From contig CM039464.1 in NCBI GenBank assembly GCA_022414725.1, positions 3,164,021 to 3,228,020 on the forward strand: a stretch of 64,000 nt of DNA, given 5' to 3'. The stretch comes from Microglena sp. YARC (lineage: Eukaryota; Chlorophyta; Chlorophyceae; Chlamydomonadales; Chlamydomonadaceae). How positions within the stretch are numbered: position 1 is the first letter of the stretch; every line of letters starts with the position of its first letter. Of this stretch, positions 31,310 to 43,525 are shown piece after piece. The notes beneath the pieces are model-generated. The model had not been told where the DNA came from. It did no database searches and saw nothing but the letters and a program-made list of their open reading frames with translations. A program made the translations under genes and the position numbers.

Positions 31310-31990
31310 GTGCTTGTGGGGTGGTGGTGGTTTGTGGTGTGTGTGTGGGGAGGGTGTGCAATCAAAACCTCCTACCCACCCATACACACACACTGCCCCC
31401 TACCCCACGGCCACCACCACCACCACTCACTCAGCACAAACTCAGGCCCCCGTTGGTTAAACAATTGCTTGGGGTTCAGTCTTTCACACCGGAAAAACGA
31501 TAGCTTGGGATATTTGCCTGAGCAGAACTTCCCAGAGGCAACCCTGGCCCCGGCCCTGAGTCCCTGACCCCAGCCCCACTGGTGCGTGTGGCACGTGCAA
31601 CCGCCTCCCATGCGCGGGCGGCAACAAGTGTGACAAGTGCAACCTACCACAGTCTGTCGGGGGATGCGAGTGTGATGGGGATTTAATTAGATTGTAGAAT
31701 TAAATTATCACTGTAGCATGAACTCAGGGCCCCGTGTTGGTTAAACGATTGTTTGGAGTTCAGTTCATCAGTGTTTCTTCTTTTTCAGCCCTTCCTATAC
31801 GGTTGGGCAAGTTCCTTTAGCCTATTTGGCCTACCCCTGGACTCTATACATACATACAGGTCTAACACCAGAAAAACGATTGCTTGGGGTTCAGTTCATC
31901 AATGCTTGTTCTTTTTAGCCCTTCCTGTCACGGTTGGGAAAGTCCCTTCAAGCCTATTTGGCCTATCCCTGGACTGTAACCTACGTACAG
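31310..31990. repeat. Microsatellites and a ~127-bp tandem duplication
   Basis: 31312-31440 holds GGTGGTGG, GTGTGTG and CCACCACCAC tracts. 31738-31990 holds two copies of a unit with AAACGATTG, GGAGTTCAGTTCATCA, AGCCCTTCCT, CTATTTGGCCTA and CCCTGGACT. No gene. Confidence 0.6.
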
Positions 31991-32097
31991 CAGGGTACTA
32001 CATTTTGTCAAATTGGTCAGCGCTTAAAGCGAACAAACGTCAAATTGGCCAGCGCTTTGTCGAGCAAAAAACACAAAAACTGTGCGCTGCGCCCACG
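31991..32097 (+). mobile_element. hAT-type MITE, 3'-truncated
   Basis: CAGGGTACTACATTTTGTC, then AAATTGGTCAGCGCTTAAA and GGCCAGCGCTTTG, ending near GCGCTGCGCCCACG. It lacks the second terminal repeat. Confidence 0.6.
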
Positions 32098-32118
32098 TAG
32101 ATCTTGATGTCCTAAAGA

Positions 32119-32190
32119 GCTCCCGTAGCCTAGCTGTTCTGACAATAATGATTATCCCGGAGTGTGTGGGTTCGAGTCCCGTCGGACGCA
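32119..32190 (+). repeat. tRNA-like sequence, probably a SINE head or tRNA pseudogene
   Basis: A-box TAGCCTAGCTG (32126-32136) and perfect B-box GGTTCGAGTCC (32169-32179) at tRNA-like spacing, with 5 of 7 acceptor pairs (GCTCCCG/CGGACGC). The D and anticodon stems do not form. The first 24 nt recur at 32201-32224 without the rest. Confidence 0.5.
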
Positions 32191-32309
32191 GGACGGGGGT
32201 GGCTCCCGTAGCCTAGCTGTTCTGAGCTGTAGCTGACAAGAAAAGCTCAGCTTGCACGGTGTTGCTTTCTGTGTTTAGGAGGTCACTTGATAATGACAAA
32301 AAAATGAGC

Positions 32310-32600
32310 ACGCCTGGTGGGGCCTGGTATTAAGGGAGCCTTGTCTAATGGCAGTAGAGAGCGGGCTGCTACTTTATCTGGACAAAGCTACCATGGCGGT
32401 TGGCAGTTTGGTTTGGGTTGGTTGGGGTGAAGATGGCTTGTTGGAATGGATGTCTGACGGCAGTAGAGAGCGGGCTGCTACTTTATCTGGACAAAGCTAC
32501 CATGGCGGTTGACAGTTTGGTTTGGGTTGGTTGGGGGTGAAGATGGCTTGTTGGAATGGATGTCTAACGGCAGTATAGAGCGGGCTGCTACTACATATAC
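32310..32600 (-). repeat. SINE body amplified as a ~110-bp tandem repeat
   Basis: GCAGTAGAGAGCGGGCTGCTAC starts at 32351, 32460 and 32570, followed by CTGGACAAAGCTACCATGG and GTTTGGGTTGGTTGG. 32310-32350 carries the family 3' end in reverse (CGCCTGGTGGGGCC, AAGGGAGCC). Confidence 0.6.
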
Positions 32601-32722
32601 AATGGTCTAGTGGTAGCCTGCCGACCATCCAATTGTAGAACACTGTGGCTCAGGGTAAAGAGGGGGGCCACCTTGCATCACAAATAATAATCGTATGATT
32701 AAATGCTCACATAGACCGTTTA

Positions 32723-32925
32723 AGTGACACGATTGGTCTAGTGGTTGACCAGATCGCTTGAGGATGAAGAGTCGGGGGTTCGACTCCCCCTTCGGTCACT
32801 CTTAGCCTTGCAGGTCGTTGTCAACCGCGATGGTAGCTTGTCCAGTTTAGGTAGGAGACCGCTCCCCATCTGCGTACGACGGGCTCCCTTAACACAACGC
32901 CCCACCAGGTGCTATCATTACCTTT
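32723..32925 (+). mobile_element. tRNA-derived SINE with intact A and B boxes
   Basis: A-box TGGTCTAGTGG (32734-32744) and B-box GGTTCGACTCC (32777-32787). The T stem GGGGG/CCCCC is perfect, but the acceptor has an extra base and the anticodon arm does not fold, so it is not a functional tRNA. The body (GTTGTCAACCGCGATGGTAG, GACGGGCTCCCTTAACAC) ends CACCAGGTGCTATCATTACC plus T-rich sequence. Confidence 0.65.
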
Positions 32926-32933
32926 TTAACGGG

Positions 32934-33052
32934 CTGCTAAGTTACCTGGACAAAGCTACCATGGCGGTTGACAGCGACCGCAGTGCTAAAGCGCACCCGT
33001 AAGGATTTGAACCCAGCACCTTCATCGGTTCAAAGAGCTCAACCAAGGTTAG
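32934..33052 (-). mobile_element. tRNA-derived SINE, 3'-shortened, abutting the satellite edge
   Basis: The minus strand reads an A-box-like TTGGTTGAGCTC, B-box GGTTCAAATCC, then GCGGTCGCTGTCAACCGCC and CAGCCCG. It ends within 10 bp of the first satellite monomer. Confidence 0.6.
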
Positions 33053-33057
33053 TTAGC

Positions 33058-36000
33058 AGGACTCACCTCATCCCTGTTATTTCCGAAAAAAAAGCCTGCC
33101 GAGTCTTTTATCGACAAATGCACAGGAAGTGCCCTGTGCAAACTGTCCGGGGTCTCTATATACCCCTGTTGACTTCTGTGTTTTAGAGTTCATATTTCTA
33201 GTTTTATTTGATTGGAAGGATTTTCGACCCCAAAAGTGAAACCCCGTACACAAACCAGGTTACTTGGTAGGACTCACCTCGTCCCTTTCATTCCCGAACA
33301 GAAAGTCTGCCGAGTCTCCTATCGAGAAAGACACAACAGGAAGTGCCCTCCGCAAACTGTCCGGGGTCTTAATATATCGGTATTGACTTCTGTGTTTAGG
33401 AGTTTCTATTTTTAGTTTTTACTTAATTGAAAGGATTTTCAACCCATGTAGGGGGACCCCGTACACAAACCAGGTTACTTGGTAGGACTCACCTCATCTG
33501 TGTCATTCCCGAACAAGAAGTCTGCCGACTCTCCTATCGACAAACGCACAGGAAGTGCCCTCTGCAAACTGTCCGGGGTCTATATACGGTATACCGCTAT
33601 TGACTTCTGTGTTTAGGAGTTTATATTTTTATTTATTTTATAGAAAGGATTTTCGACCCCAAAAGTGAAACCCCGTACACAAACCAGGTTACTTGGTAGG
33701 ACTCACCTCGTCCCTTTCATTCCCGAACAGAAAGTCTGCCGAGTCTCCTATCGAGAAAGACACAACAGGAAGTGCCCTCCGCAAACTGTCGGGGGTCTTA
33801 ATATATCGGTATTGACTTCTGTGTTTAGGAGTTTCTATTTTTAGTTTTTACTTAATTGAAAGGATTTTCAACCCATGTAGGGGGACCCCGTACACAAACC
33901 AGGTTACTTGGTAGGACTCACCTCATCTGTGTCATTCCCGAACAAGAAGTCTGCCGACTCTCCTATCGACAAACGCACAGGAAGTGCCCTCTGCAAACTG
34001 TCCGGGGTCTATATACGGTATACCGCTATTGACTTCTGTGTTTAGGAGTTTATATTTTTATTTATTTTATAGAAAGGATTTTCGACCCCAAAAGTGAAAC
34101 CCCGTACACAAACCAGGTTACTTGGTAGGACTCACCTCGTCCCTTTCATTCCCGAACAGAAAGTCTGCCGAGTCTCCTATCGAGAAAGACACAACAGGAA
34201 GTGCCCTCCGCAAACTGTCGGGGGTCTTAATATATCGGTATTGACTTCTGTGTTTAGGAGTTTCTATTTTTAGTTTTTACTTAATTGAAAGGATTTTCAA
34301 CCCATGTAGGGGGACCCCGTACACAAACCAGGTTACTTGGTAGGACTCACCTCATCTGTGTCATTCCCGAACAAGAAGTCTGCCGACTCTCCTATCGACA
34401 AACGCACAGGAAGTGCCCTCTGCAAACTGTCCGGGGTCTATATACGGTATTACCCGCTATTGACTTCTGTGTTTAGGAGTTATATTTTTATTATTTTACA
34501 GAAAGATTTACCCCAAAAGTGAAACCCCGTACACAAACCAGGTTCTTGGTATCACCTCGTCCCTTTCATTCCGAACAGAAAGTCTGCCGAGTCTCCTATC
34601 GGAAAGACACAACAAACTGAGAGTCTGTTTAAGTTTCTATTTAGTTTACTTAAATAATTTGACTCTGTGTTTAGGATTTTATATTTTATTTATTTTATAG
34701 AAAGATTTTCGTGAACCCGTACACAAACGGTATTTTTCACTCTCCCTTTCATTCCCAAACAGTTTTTATTGAGAAATATCGGATTTGCGTTTTCACCCCG
34801 TACACAAACCAGGTTACTTCTTCATCTGGTGTCAAAACAAGACTGCCGACTCTCCTATCGACAACCATGCCCTTGCAAACTGTCCGGTCTATATACGGGT
34901 ATACCGCTATTGACTTCTGTGTTTAGGAGTTTATATTTTTATTTATTTTATAGAAAGGATTTTCGACCCCAAAAGTGAAACCCCGTACACAAACCAGGTT
35001 ACTTGGTAGGACTCACCTCGTCCCTTTCATTCCCGAACAGAAAGTCTGCCGAGTCTCCTATCGAGAAAGACACAACAGGAAGTGCCCTCCGCAAACTGTC
35101 GGGGGTCTTAATATATCGGTATTGACTTCTGTGTTTAGGAGTTTCTATTTTTAGTTTTTTACTTAATTGAAAGGATTTTCAACCCATGTAGGGGGACCCC
35201 GTACACAAACCAGGTTACTTGGTAGGACTCACCTCATCTGTGTCATTCCCGAACAAGAAGTCTGCCGACTCTCCTATCGACAAACGCACAGGAAGTGCCT
35301 CTGCAAACTTGTCCGGGGTCTATATACGGTATACCGCTATTGACTTCTGTGTTTTAGGAGTTTATATTTTTATTTATTTTATAGAAAGGATTTTCGACCC
35401 CAAAAGTGAAACCCGTACACAAACCAGTTACTTGTAAGGACTCACCTCGTCCCTTTCATTCCCGAACAGAAAGTCTGCCGAGTCTCTATCGAGAAAGACA
35501 CAACAGGAAGTGCCCTCCGCAAACTTTGTCTGGGGTCTAATATATCACTCCGGTTATTGACTTCTGTGTTTAGGGAGTTTCTATTTTTAGTTTTTACTTA
35601 ATTGAAAGATTTTCAACCCATGTAGGGGGACCCCGTACACAAACCAGGTTACTTGGTAGGACTCACCTCATCTGTGTCAGTCCGAACAAGAAGTCTGGCC
35701 GACTCTCCTATCGACAAACGCACAGGAAGTGGCCCTCTGCAAACTGTCCGGGGTCTATATACGGTATAGACCGCTATTGACTTCTGTGTTTAGGAGTTAT
35801 ATTTTTATTTATTTTATAGAAAGATTTTCGACCCCATAAGTGAAACCCCCGTACACAAACCAGGTTTAACTTGGTAAGACTCTCACCTCGTCCTTTCATT
35901 CCCGAACAGAAAGTCTGCCGAGTCTCCTATCGAGAAAGACAACAAGGAAGTGCCCTCCGCAAACTGTCGGGGGTCTTAATATATCGGTATTGACTTCTGT

Positions 36001-39000
36001 GTTTAGGAGTTTTATTTTTAGTTTTTACTTAATTGAAAGGATTTCCGCAAACTTCAATATCCCATTTTTAGTTTTTACTTAATTGGGGGACCCGTACACA
36101 AACAGGTTTACTTGGTAGGACTCACCTCATCTGTGTCATTCCCGAACAAGAAGTCTGCCGACTCTCCTATCGACAAACGCACAGGAAGTGCCCTCTGCAA
36201 ACTGTCCGGGGTCTATATACGGTATACCGCTATTGACTTCTGTGTTTAGGAGTTTATATTTTTATTTATTTTACAGAAAGGATTTTCGACCCCAAAAGTG
36301 AAACCCCGTACACAAACCAGGTTACTTGGTAGGACTCACCTCGTCCCTTTCATTCCCGAACAGAAAGTCTGCCGAGTCTCCTATCGAGAAAGACACAACA
36401 GGAAGTGCCCTCCGCAAACTGTCCGGGGTCTTAATATATCGGTATTGACTTCTGTGTTTAGGAGTTTTCTATTTTTAGTTTTTTACTTAATTGAAAGGAT
36501 TTTCAACCATGTAGGGGGACCCCGTACACAAACCAGGTTACTTGTAGGACTTCACCTCATCTGTGTCCAGTTCCCGGAACAAGAAGTCCTGCCCGACTCT
36601 CCTATCGACAAACGCACAGGAAGTGCCCTCTGCAAACTGTCCGGGGTCTATATACGGTATACCGCTATTGACTTCTGTGTTTAGGAGTTTATATTTTTAT
36701 TTATTTTATAGAAAGGATTTTCGACCCCAAAAGTGAAACCCCGTACACAAACCAGGTAACTTGGTAAGACTCACCTCGTCCCTTTCATTCCCGAACAGAA
36801 AGTCTGCCGAGTCTCCTATCGAGAAAGACACAACAGGAAGTGCCCTCCGCAAACTGTCCGGGGTCTTAAATATATCGGTATTGACTTCTGTGTTTTTAGG
36901 AGTTTCTATTTTTAGTTTTTACTTAATTGAAAGGATTTTCAACCCATGTAGGGGGACCCCGTACACAAACCAGGTTACTTGGTTGGACTCACCTCATCTG
37001 TGTCATTCCCGAACAAGAAGTCTGCCGACTCTCCTATCGACAAACGCACAGGAAGTGCCCTCTGCAAACTGTCCGGGGTCTATATACGGTATACCGCTAT
37101 TGACTTTTGTGTTTAGGAGTTTATATTTTTATTTATTTTATAGAAGGATTTTCGACCCCAAAAGGTGAAACCCGTACACAAACCAGGTTACTTGGTAAGA
37201 CTCAAGGCCCTCGTCCCTTTCATTCCCGAACAGAAAGTCTGCCGAGTCTCCTATCGAGAAAGACACAACAGGAAGTGCCCTCCGCAAACTGTCCGGGGTC
37301 TTAATATATCGGTATTGACTTCTGTGTTTAGGAGTTTCTATTTTTAGTTTTTACTTAATTGAAAGGATTTTCAAACCCATGTAGGGGGACCCCGTACACA
37401 AACAGGTTACTTGGTAGGACTCACCTCATCCTGTGTCAGTCCGAACAAGAAAGTCTGCCGACTCTCCTAATCGACAAACGCACAGGAAGTGCCCTCTGCA
37501 ACTGTCCGGGGTCTATATAGCGGTATAACCGCTATTGACTTCTGTGTTTAGGAGTTTATATTTTTATTTATTTTATAGAAAAGGATTTTCGACCCCAAAA
37601 AGTGGAAACCCCGTACACAAAACAGGTTACTTGGTAGGAACTCACCTCGACCCTTTCATTCCGAACAGAAAGTCTGCCGAGTCTCCTATCGAGAAAGACA
37701 CAACAGGAAGTGCCCTCCGCAAACTGTCCGGGGTCTTAATATATCGGTATTGACTTCCTGTGTTTAGAGTTTCTATTTTAGTTTTTACTTAATTGAAAGG
37801 ATTTTCAACCCATGTAGGGGGACCCGCCGTACACAAACCAGGTTACTTGGTAGGACTCACCCTCATCTGTGTCATTCTCGAACAAGAAGTCTGCCGACTC
37901 TCCTATCGACAAACGCACAGGAAGTGCCCTCTGCAAAACTGTCCGGTCTATATACGGTATACCGCTATTGACTTCTGTTGTTTAGGAGTTTATATTTTTA
38001 TTTATTTTATAGAAAGGATTTTCGACCCAAAAAAGTGAAAACCCCGTACACAAAACCAGGTTACTTGGGTAGGACTCAACCTCGTCCCTTCATTCCCCGA
38101 ACAGAAAAGTCTGCGAGTTCTCCTATCGAGAAAGACACAACAGGAAGTGCCCTCCGCAAACGTGTCCGGGGTCTTAATATATGGTATATAGACTTCTGTG
38201 TTTTAGGAGTTTCTATATTTAGTTTTTTAATTCTTATATTGAGAAGGATTTTCAACCCATGTAGGGGATTTCAACCCATGACCCCGTACACAAACCAGGT
38301 TACTTGGTAGGACTCACCTCATCTGTGTCATTCCCGAACAAGAAGTCTGCACGACTCCTCCTATCGACAAACGCACAGGAAGTGCCCTCTGCAAACTGTC
38401 CGGGGTCTATATACGGTATACCGCTATTGACTTCTGTGTTTAGGGAGTTTATATTTTTATTTATTTTATAGAAACAGGATTTCACCTCGAGCCCACAAAG
38501 TGATAACCCCGTAACAAACCAGGTTACTTGGTAGGGACTCACCTCGTCCCCTTTCATTCCCTTTTTGAACAGAAAACCCGTCTGCCGAGTCTCCTATCGA
38601 GGAAAAGACACAACAGGAAGTGCCCTCCGCAAACTGTCGCGGGGTCTTAATATATCGGTATTGACTTCTGTGTTTAGGAGTTTCTATTTTTTAGTTTTTA
38701 CTTAATTTGAAAGGATTTTCAACCCATGTAGGGGGACCCGTACACAAACCAGGTTTACTTGGTAGGACTCACCTCATCTGTTGTCATTCCCGAACAAGAA
38801 GTCTGCCGACTCTCCTATCGACAAAGCACAGGAAGTGCCCCTCTGCAAACTGTCCGGGGTCTATATACGGTATAACGCTATTGACTTCTGTGTTTAGGAG
38901 TTTATATTTTTTATTTATTTATAGAAAGGATTTTCGACCCCAAAAGTGAAACCCGTACACAAACCAGGTTTACTTGGTAGGACTCACCTCGTCCCTTTTC

Positions 39001-42000
39001 ATTCCCGAACAGAAAGTCTGCCGAGTCTCTATCGAGAAAGACACAACAGGAAGTGCCTCCGCAAACTGTCCGGGGTCTTAATATATCGGTATTGACTTCT
39101 GTGTTTTAGGAGTTTCTATTTTTAGTTTTTTACTTAATTGAAAGGATTTTCAACCCATGTAGGGGGACCCCCGTACACAAACCAGGTTACTTGGTAGGAC
39201 TCACCTCAATCTGTGTCAGTCCCGAACAAGAAGTCTGCGACTCTCTATCGACAAAGCACAGGAAAGTGCCCTCTGCAAACTGTCCGGGGTCTGTATACGG
39301 TATACGCTATTGGACTTTGTGTTTAGGAGTTTATATTTTTATTTATTTTATAGTGTTTAAAGGATTTTCGACCCCAAAAGTGAAACCGCCGTACACAAAC
39401 CAGGTTACTTGGTAGGACTCACCTCGTCCCTTTTCATTCCCGAACAGAAAGTCTGCCGAGTCTCCTATCGAGAAAGACCACAACAGGAAGTGCCCTCCGC
39501 AAACTGTCCGGGGTCCTTTAATATATCGGTTATTGTGACTTCTGTGTGTTTAGGAGTTTCTATTTTTAGTTTTTACTTAATTGAAAGGATTTTCAACCCA
39601 TGTAGGGGGCACCCCGTACACAAACCAGGTTACTTGTAGGACTCACCTCATCTGTGTCATTCCCGAACAAGAAGTCTGCCGACTCTCCTATCGACAAACG
39701 CACAGGAAGTGGCCCTCTGCAAATGTCCGGGGTCTATATACGGTATACCGCTATTGACTTCTGTGTTTAGGAGTTTATATTTTTATTTATTTTATAGAAA
39801 GGAATTTTTCGACCCAAAAAGTGAAACCCTGTACACAAACCAGGTTTACTTGTAGGACTCACCTAAACAGAAGTAGGTCTCTATGGTAACTTTCATGTCC
39901 GACGTGTAAGACTCACCATCATCTTGTGTCATTTCTGCCGACTCTCCATCATACAAACGTCCCTCTGCAGTCGGGGTCTAATATATCGGGTATAATCGCT
40001 ATTTTTAGTTTTTTACTTATTTTAACCCATGCCCCAAAATGCGCCAAAACAAACCGTAAACCAGGTAACTTGGTCTCACCTCGTCCCTTTCATTCTGACA
40101 AGAAAGACTCCATCGAGAAAGGAATGCCCTCGCGCAAACTGTCCGGGGTCTTAATATATCGGTATTGACTTCTGTGTTTCGGAGTTTCTATTTTTTTTAG
40201 TTTTTACTTAATTGAAAGGATTTTCAACCCATGTAGGGGGACCCGTACACAAACCAGGTTACTTGGTAGGACTCACCTCATCTGTGTCATTCCCGGACAC
40301 AGAAGTCTGCCGACTCTCCTATCGACAAACGCACAGGAAGTGGCCCTCTGCAAACCTGTCCGGGGTCTATATACGGTATACCGCTATTGACTTCTGTGTT
40401 TAGGAGTTTTATATTTTTATTTATTTTATAGAAAGGATTTTCGACCCAAAAGTGAAACCCGTACACAAACCAGGTACTTGGTAGGACTCACCTCGTCCCT
40501 TTCAATTCCCGAACAGAAAGTCTGCCGAGTCTCCTATCGAGAAAGACACAACAGGAAGTGCCTCCGCGTCAAACTGTCCGGGGTCTTAATATATCGTTAT
40601 TTGGACTTCTGTGTTTAGGAGTTTCTATTTTTAGTTTTTACTTAATTGAAAGGATTTTCAACCCATGTAGGGGGACCCCGTACACAAACCAGGTTACTTG
40701 GTAGGACTCACCTCATCTGTGTCCATTACCGCGAAACAAGAAGTCTGCAACTCTCCTATCGACAAAGCGCACAGGAAGTGCCCTCTGCAAACTGTCCGGT
40801 TCGGTCTATATACGGTATACAGGCTATTTGACTTCTGTGTTTAGGAGTTTATATTTTTTTATTTATTTTATATAGAAAGGATTTTTGACCCCAAAAGTGA
40901 AACCCCGTACACAAACCAGGTAACTTGGTAGGACTCACCTCGTCCCTTTCATTCCCGAACAGAAAGTCTGCCGAGTCTCCTATCGAGAAAGACACAACAG
41001 GAAGTGCCCTCCGCAAACTGTCCGGGGTCTTAATATATCGGTATTGACTTCTGTGTTTAGGAGTTTCTATTTTTAGTTTTTACTTAATTGAAAGGATTTT
41101 CAACCCATGTAGGGGGACCCCGTACACAAACCAGGTTACTTGGTAGGACTCACCTCATCTGTGTCAGTCCCGAACAAGAAGTCTGCCGACTCTCCTATCG
41201 ACAAACGCACAGGAAGTGCCCTCTGCAAACTGTCCGGGGTCTATATACGGTATACCGCTATTGACTTCTGTGTTTAGGAGTTTATATTTTTATTTATTTT
41301 ATAGAAAGGATTTTCGACCCCAAAAGTGAAACCCCGTACACAAACCAGGTTACTTGGTAGGACTCACCTCATCTGTGTCAGTCCCGAACAAGAAGTCTGC
41401 CGACTCTCCTATCGACAAAGGCACAGGAAGTGCCCTCTGCAAACTGTCCGGGGTCTATATACGGTATACCGCTATTGACTTCTGTGTTTAGGAGTTTATA
41501 TTTTTATTTATTTTATAGAAAGGATTTTCGACCCTAAAAGTGTAACCCCGTACACAAACCAGGTTACTTGGTAGGACTCACCTCGTCCCTTTCATTCCCG
41601 AACAGAAAGTCTGCCGAGTCTCCTATCGAGAAAGACACAACAGGAAGTGCCCTCCGCAAACTGTCCGGGGTCTTAATATATCGGTATTGACTTCTGTGTT
41701 TAGGAGTTTCTATTTTTAGTTTTTACTTAATTGAAAGGATTTTCAACCCATGTAGGGGGACCCCGTACACAAACCAGGTTACTTGGTAGGACTCACCTCA
41801 TCTGTGTCATTCCCGAACAAGAAGTCTGCCGACTCTCCTATCGACAAACGCACAGGAAGTGCCCTCTGCAAACTGTCCGGGGTCTATATACGGTATAACC
41901 GCTATCAGACTTAGTTCCCGCCGCGAGGCACATGTTGTTTATATTTCTAGGAGTGACCCCAAACAGTTACACAAACTATTTTGGTATTTATTAACAAAGA

Positions 42001-43525
42001 AGTTGCCGCTCTCCTATAGGCAAAGGCCCTCTGGCATTTTCGACCCAAACTTCTTGTGAAACTTTTTTATATTATAAAGAAAGTGATTTTCCCGTACACA
42101 CAACAGGTTACTTGGTAGGACTCACCTCGTCCTTTCATTCCGAACAGAAAGTCTGCCGAGTCTCCTAATCGAGAAAGACACAACAGGAAGTGCCCTCGCA
42201 AACTGTCCGGGGTCTTAAATATATGGTTATTGACTTCTGTGTTTAGGAGTTTCTATTTTTAGTTTTTTTACTTAATTGAAAGGATTTTCAACGCCATGTA
42301 GGGGGACCCCGTACACAAACCAGGTTACTTGGTAGGACTCACCCTCATCTGTGTCATTCCCCGAACAAGAAGTCTGCCGACTCTCCTATCGACAAACGCA
42401 CAGGAAGTGCCCTCTGCAAACTGTCCGGGGTCTATATACGGTATACCAACAATTATCGCTATCGACTTCTGTGTTTAGGATTTATATTTTTATTTATTTT
42501 TATAGAAAGGATTTTCGACCCAAAAGTGAAACCCCGTACACAAACCAGGTAACTTGTAGGACTCACCTCGTCCCTTTCATTCCCACAGAACAGAAAGTCT
42601 GCCGAGTCTCCTATCGAGAGACACACAGGAAGTGCCTCCGCAACTGTCTGTCTTTAAATATATCGGTATTTGACTTCTGTGTTTTAGGAGTTTCTATTTT
42701 TAGTTTTTACTTAATTGAAAGGATCAACACCATTGTAGGGACCCGTACACAAATACCAGGTTAATTGGTAGGACTCACTCATCTGTGTCATCCGGGAACA
42801 GAAGTCTGCCGACTTCCTATCGTTACAAACGCACAGGAAGTGCGCTCTGCAAACTGTCCGGGGTCTATATATCGGTATATTCGCTATTGACTTCTGTTGT
42901 TTAGGAGTTTATTTTATTATTTATTTTATAGAAAGGATTTTCGACCCCAAAACAAAACCCACCACTTGGTACTCACCTCGTCTGTGTCGTCCGGAACAAG
43001 AAGTCCTGCGACTCTCCCTATCGACACAGGCACAGGAAGTGCCCTCTGCAAACTGTCCGGGGTTAATATACGGTATACCTGCTATTGACTTCTGTGTACT
43101 CTCAGGGAGTTTATATTTTTAATTTTTTTAATAGAAAGGATTTTCGGACCCTAAAATGTAACCCCGACCAAACAGGTCTTGGTAGGACTCACTAGTCCTT
43201 TCATTCCTGAAGCAGAAAGTCTGCCGAGTCTCCTAATGAGAAAGACACAACAGGGAGTGCCCTCAGCGCATAAACTGTCCGGGTCCTAATTACTCGCTAA
43301 TTGACTTCTGGTGGTTTAGGAAGTTTCTATTTTTGGTTTTTACTTAATTGAAAGTTATTTATTTGTAGGGGGACCCCGTACACATAAAGGTTACTTACTG
43401 GTAGGATTCATCTTGTCATTCCCTGATACAAGAGTCTGCCGACTCTTCTTACTGCAACGACGTAGTGCCTCGTTGCATCACTTGTCGGGTCTATATACGG
43501 TATATCCGCTATCGACTTCTGTGTT
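33058..43525. repeat. Satellite array: 429-bp dimeric higher-order repeat (215 + 214 bp monomers), ~24 copies
   Basis: Two monomer types alternate. Type A has CTCACCTCGTCCCTTTCATT, GAGAAAGACACAACAGG and TTAATATATCGGTATTG. Type B has CTCACCTCATCTGTGTCATT, GACAAACGCACAGG and TATATACGGTATACCGC. Both share GACTTCTGTGTTTAGGAG and CGTACACAAACCAGGTTAC. Successive A starts at 33271, 33700 and 34129 are exactly 429 bp apart; B starts at 33486. The first monomer (33058-33270) is divergent, as at array edges. From about 34480, and especially after 37300, units carry many one-base indels. The array runs into the N gap. The many small open frames inside are not genes. Confidence 0.95.

Noticed and set aside
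32119..32190. Functional tRNA gene
   Set aside because: A and B boxes are present, but the D and anticodon stems do not form and part of it is duplicated alone at 32201; it fits a SINE head or pseudogene.
32724..32798. Functional tRNA gene
   Set aside because: Perfect T arm and B box, but an extra base in the acceptor and no anticodon stem; it is followed by a SINE body.
33058..43525. Small plus-strand open frames (CRVSYRERHNRKCPPQTV type) in the satellite
   Set aside because: The same peptide recurs each 429 bp because the DNA repeats. Frames are broken by indels and by the non-triplet 215/214-bp monomers.
33058..43525. CRISPR array
   Set aside because: The repeats are directly adjacent ~215-bp monomers without unique spacers, in a eukaryotic genome.
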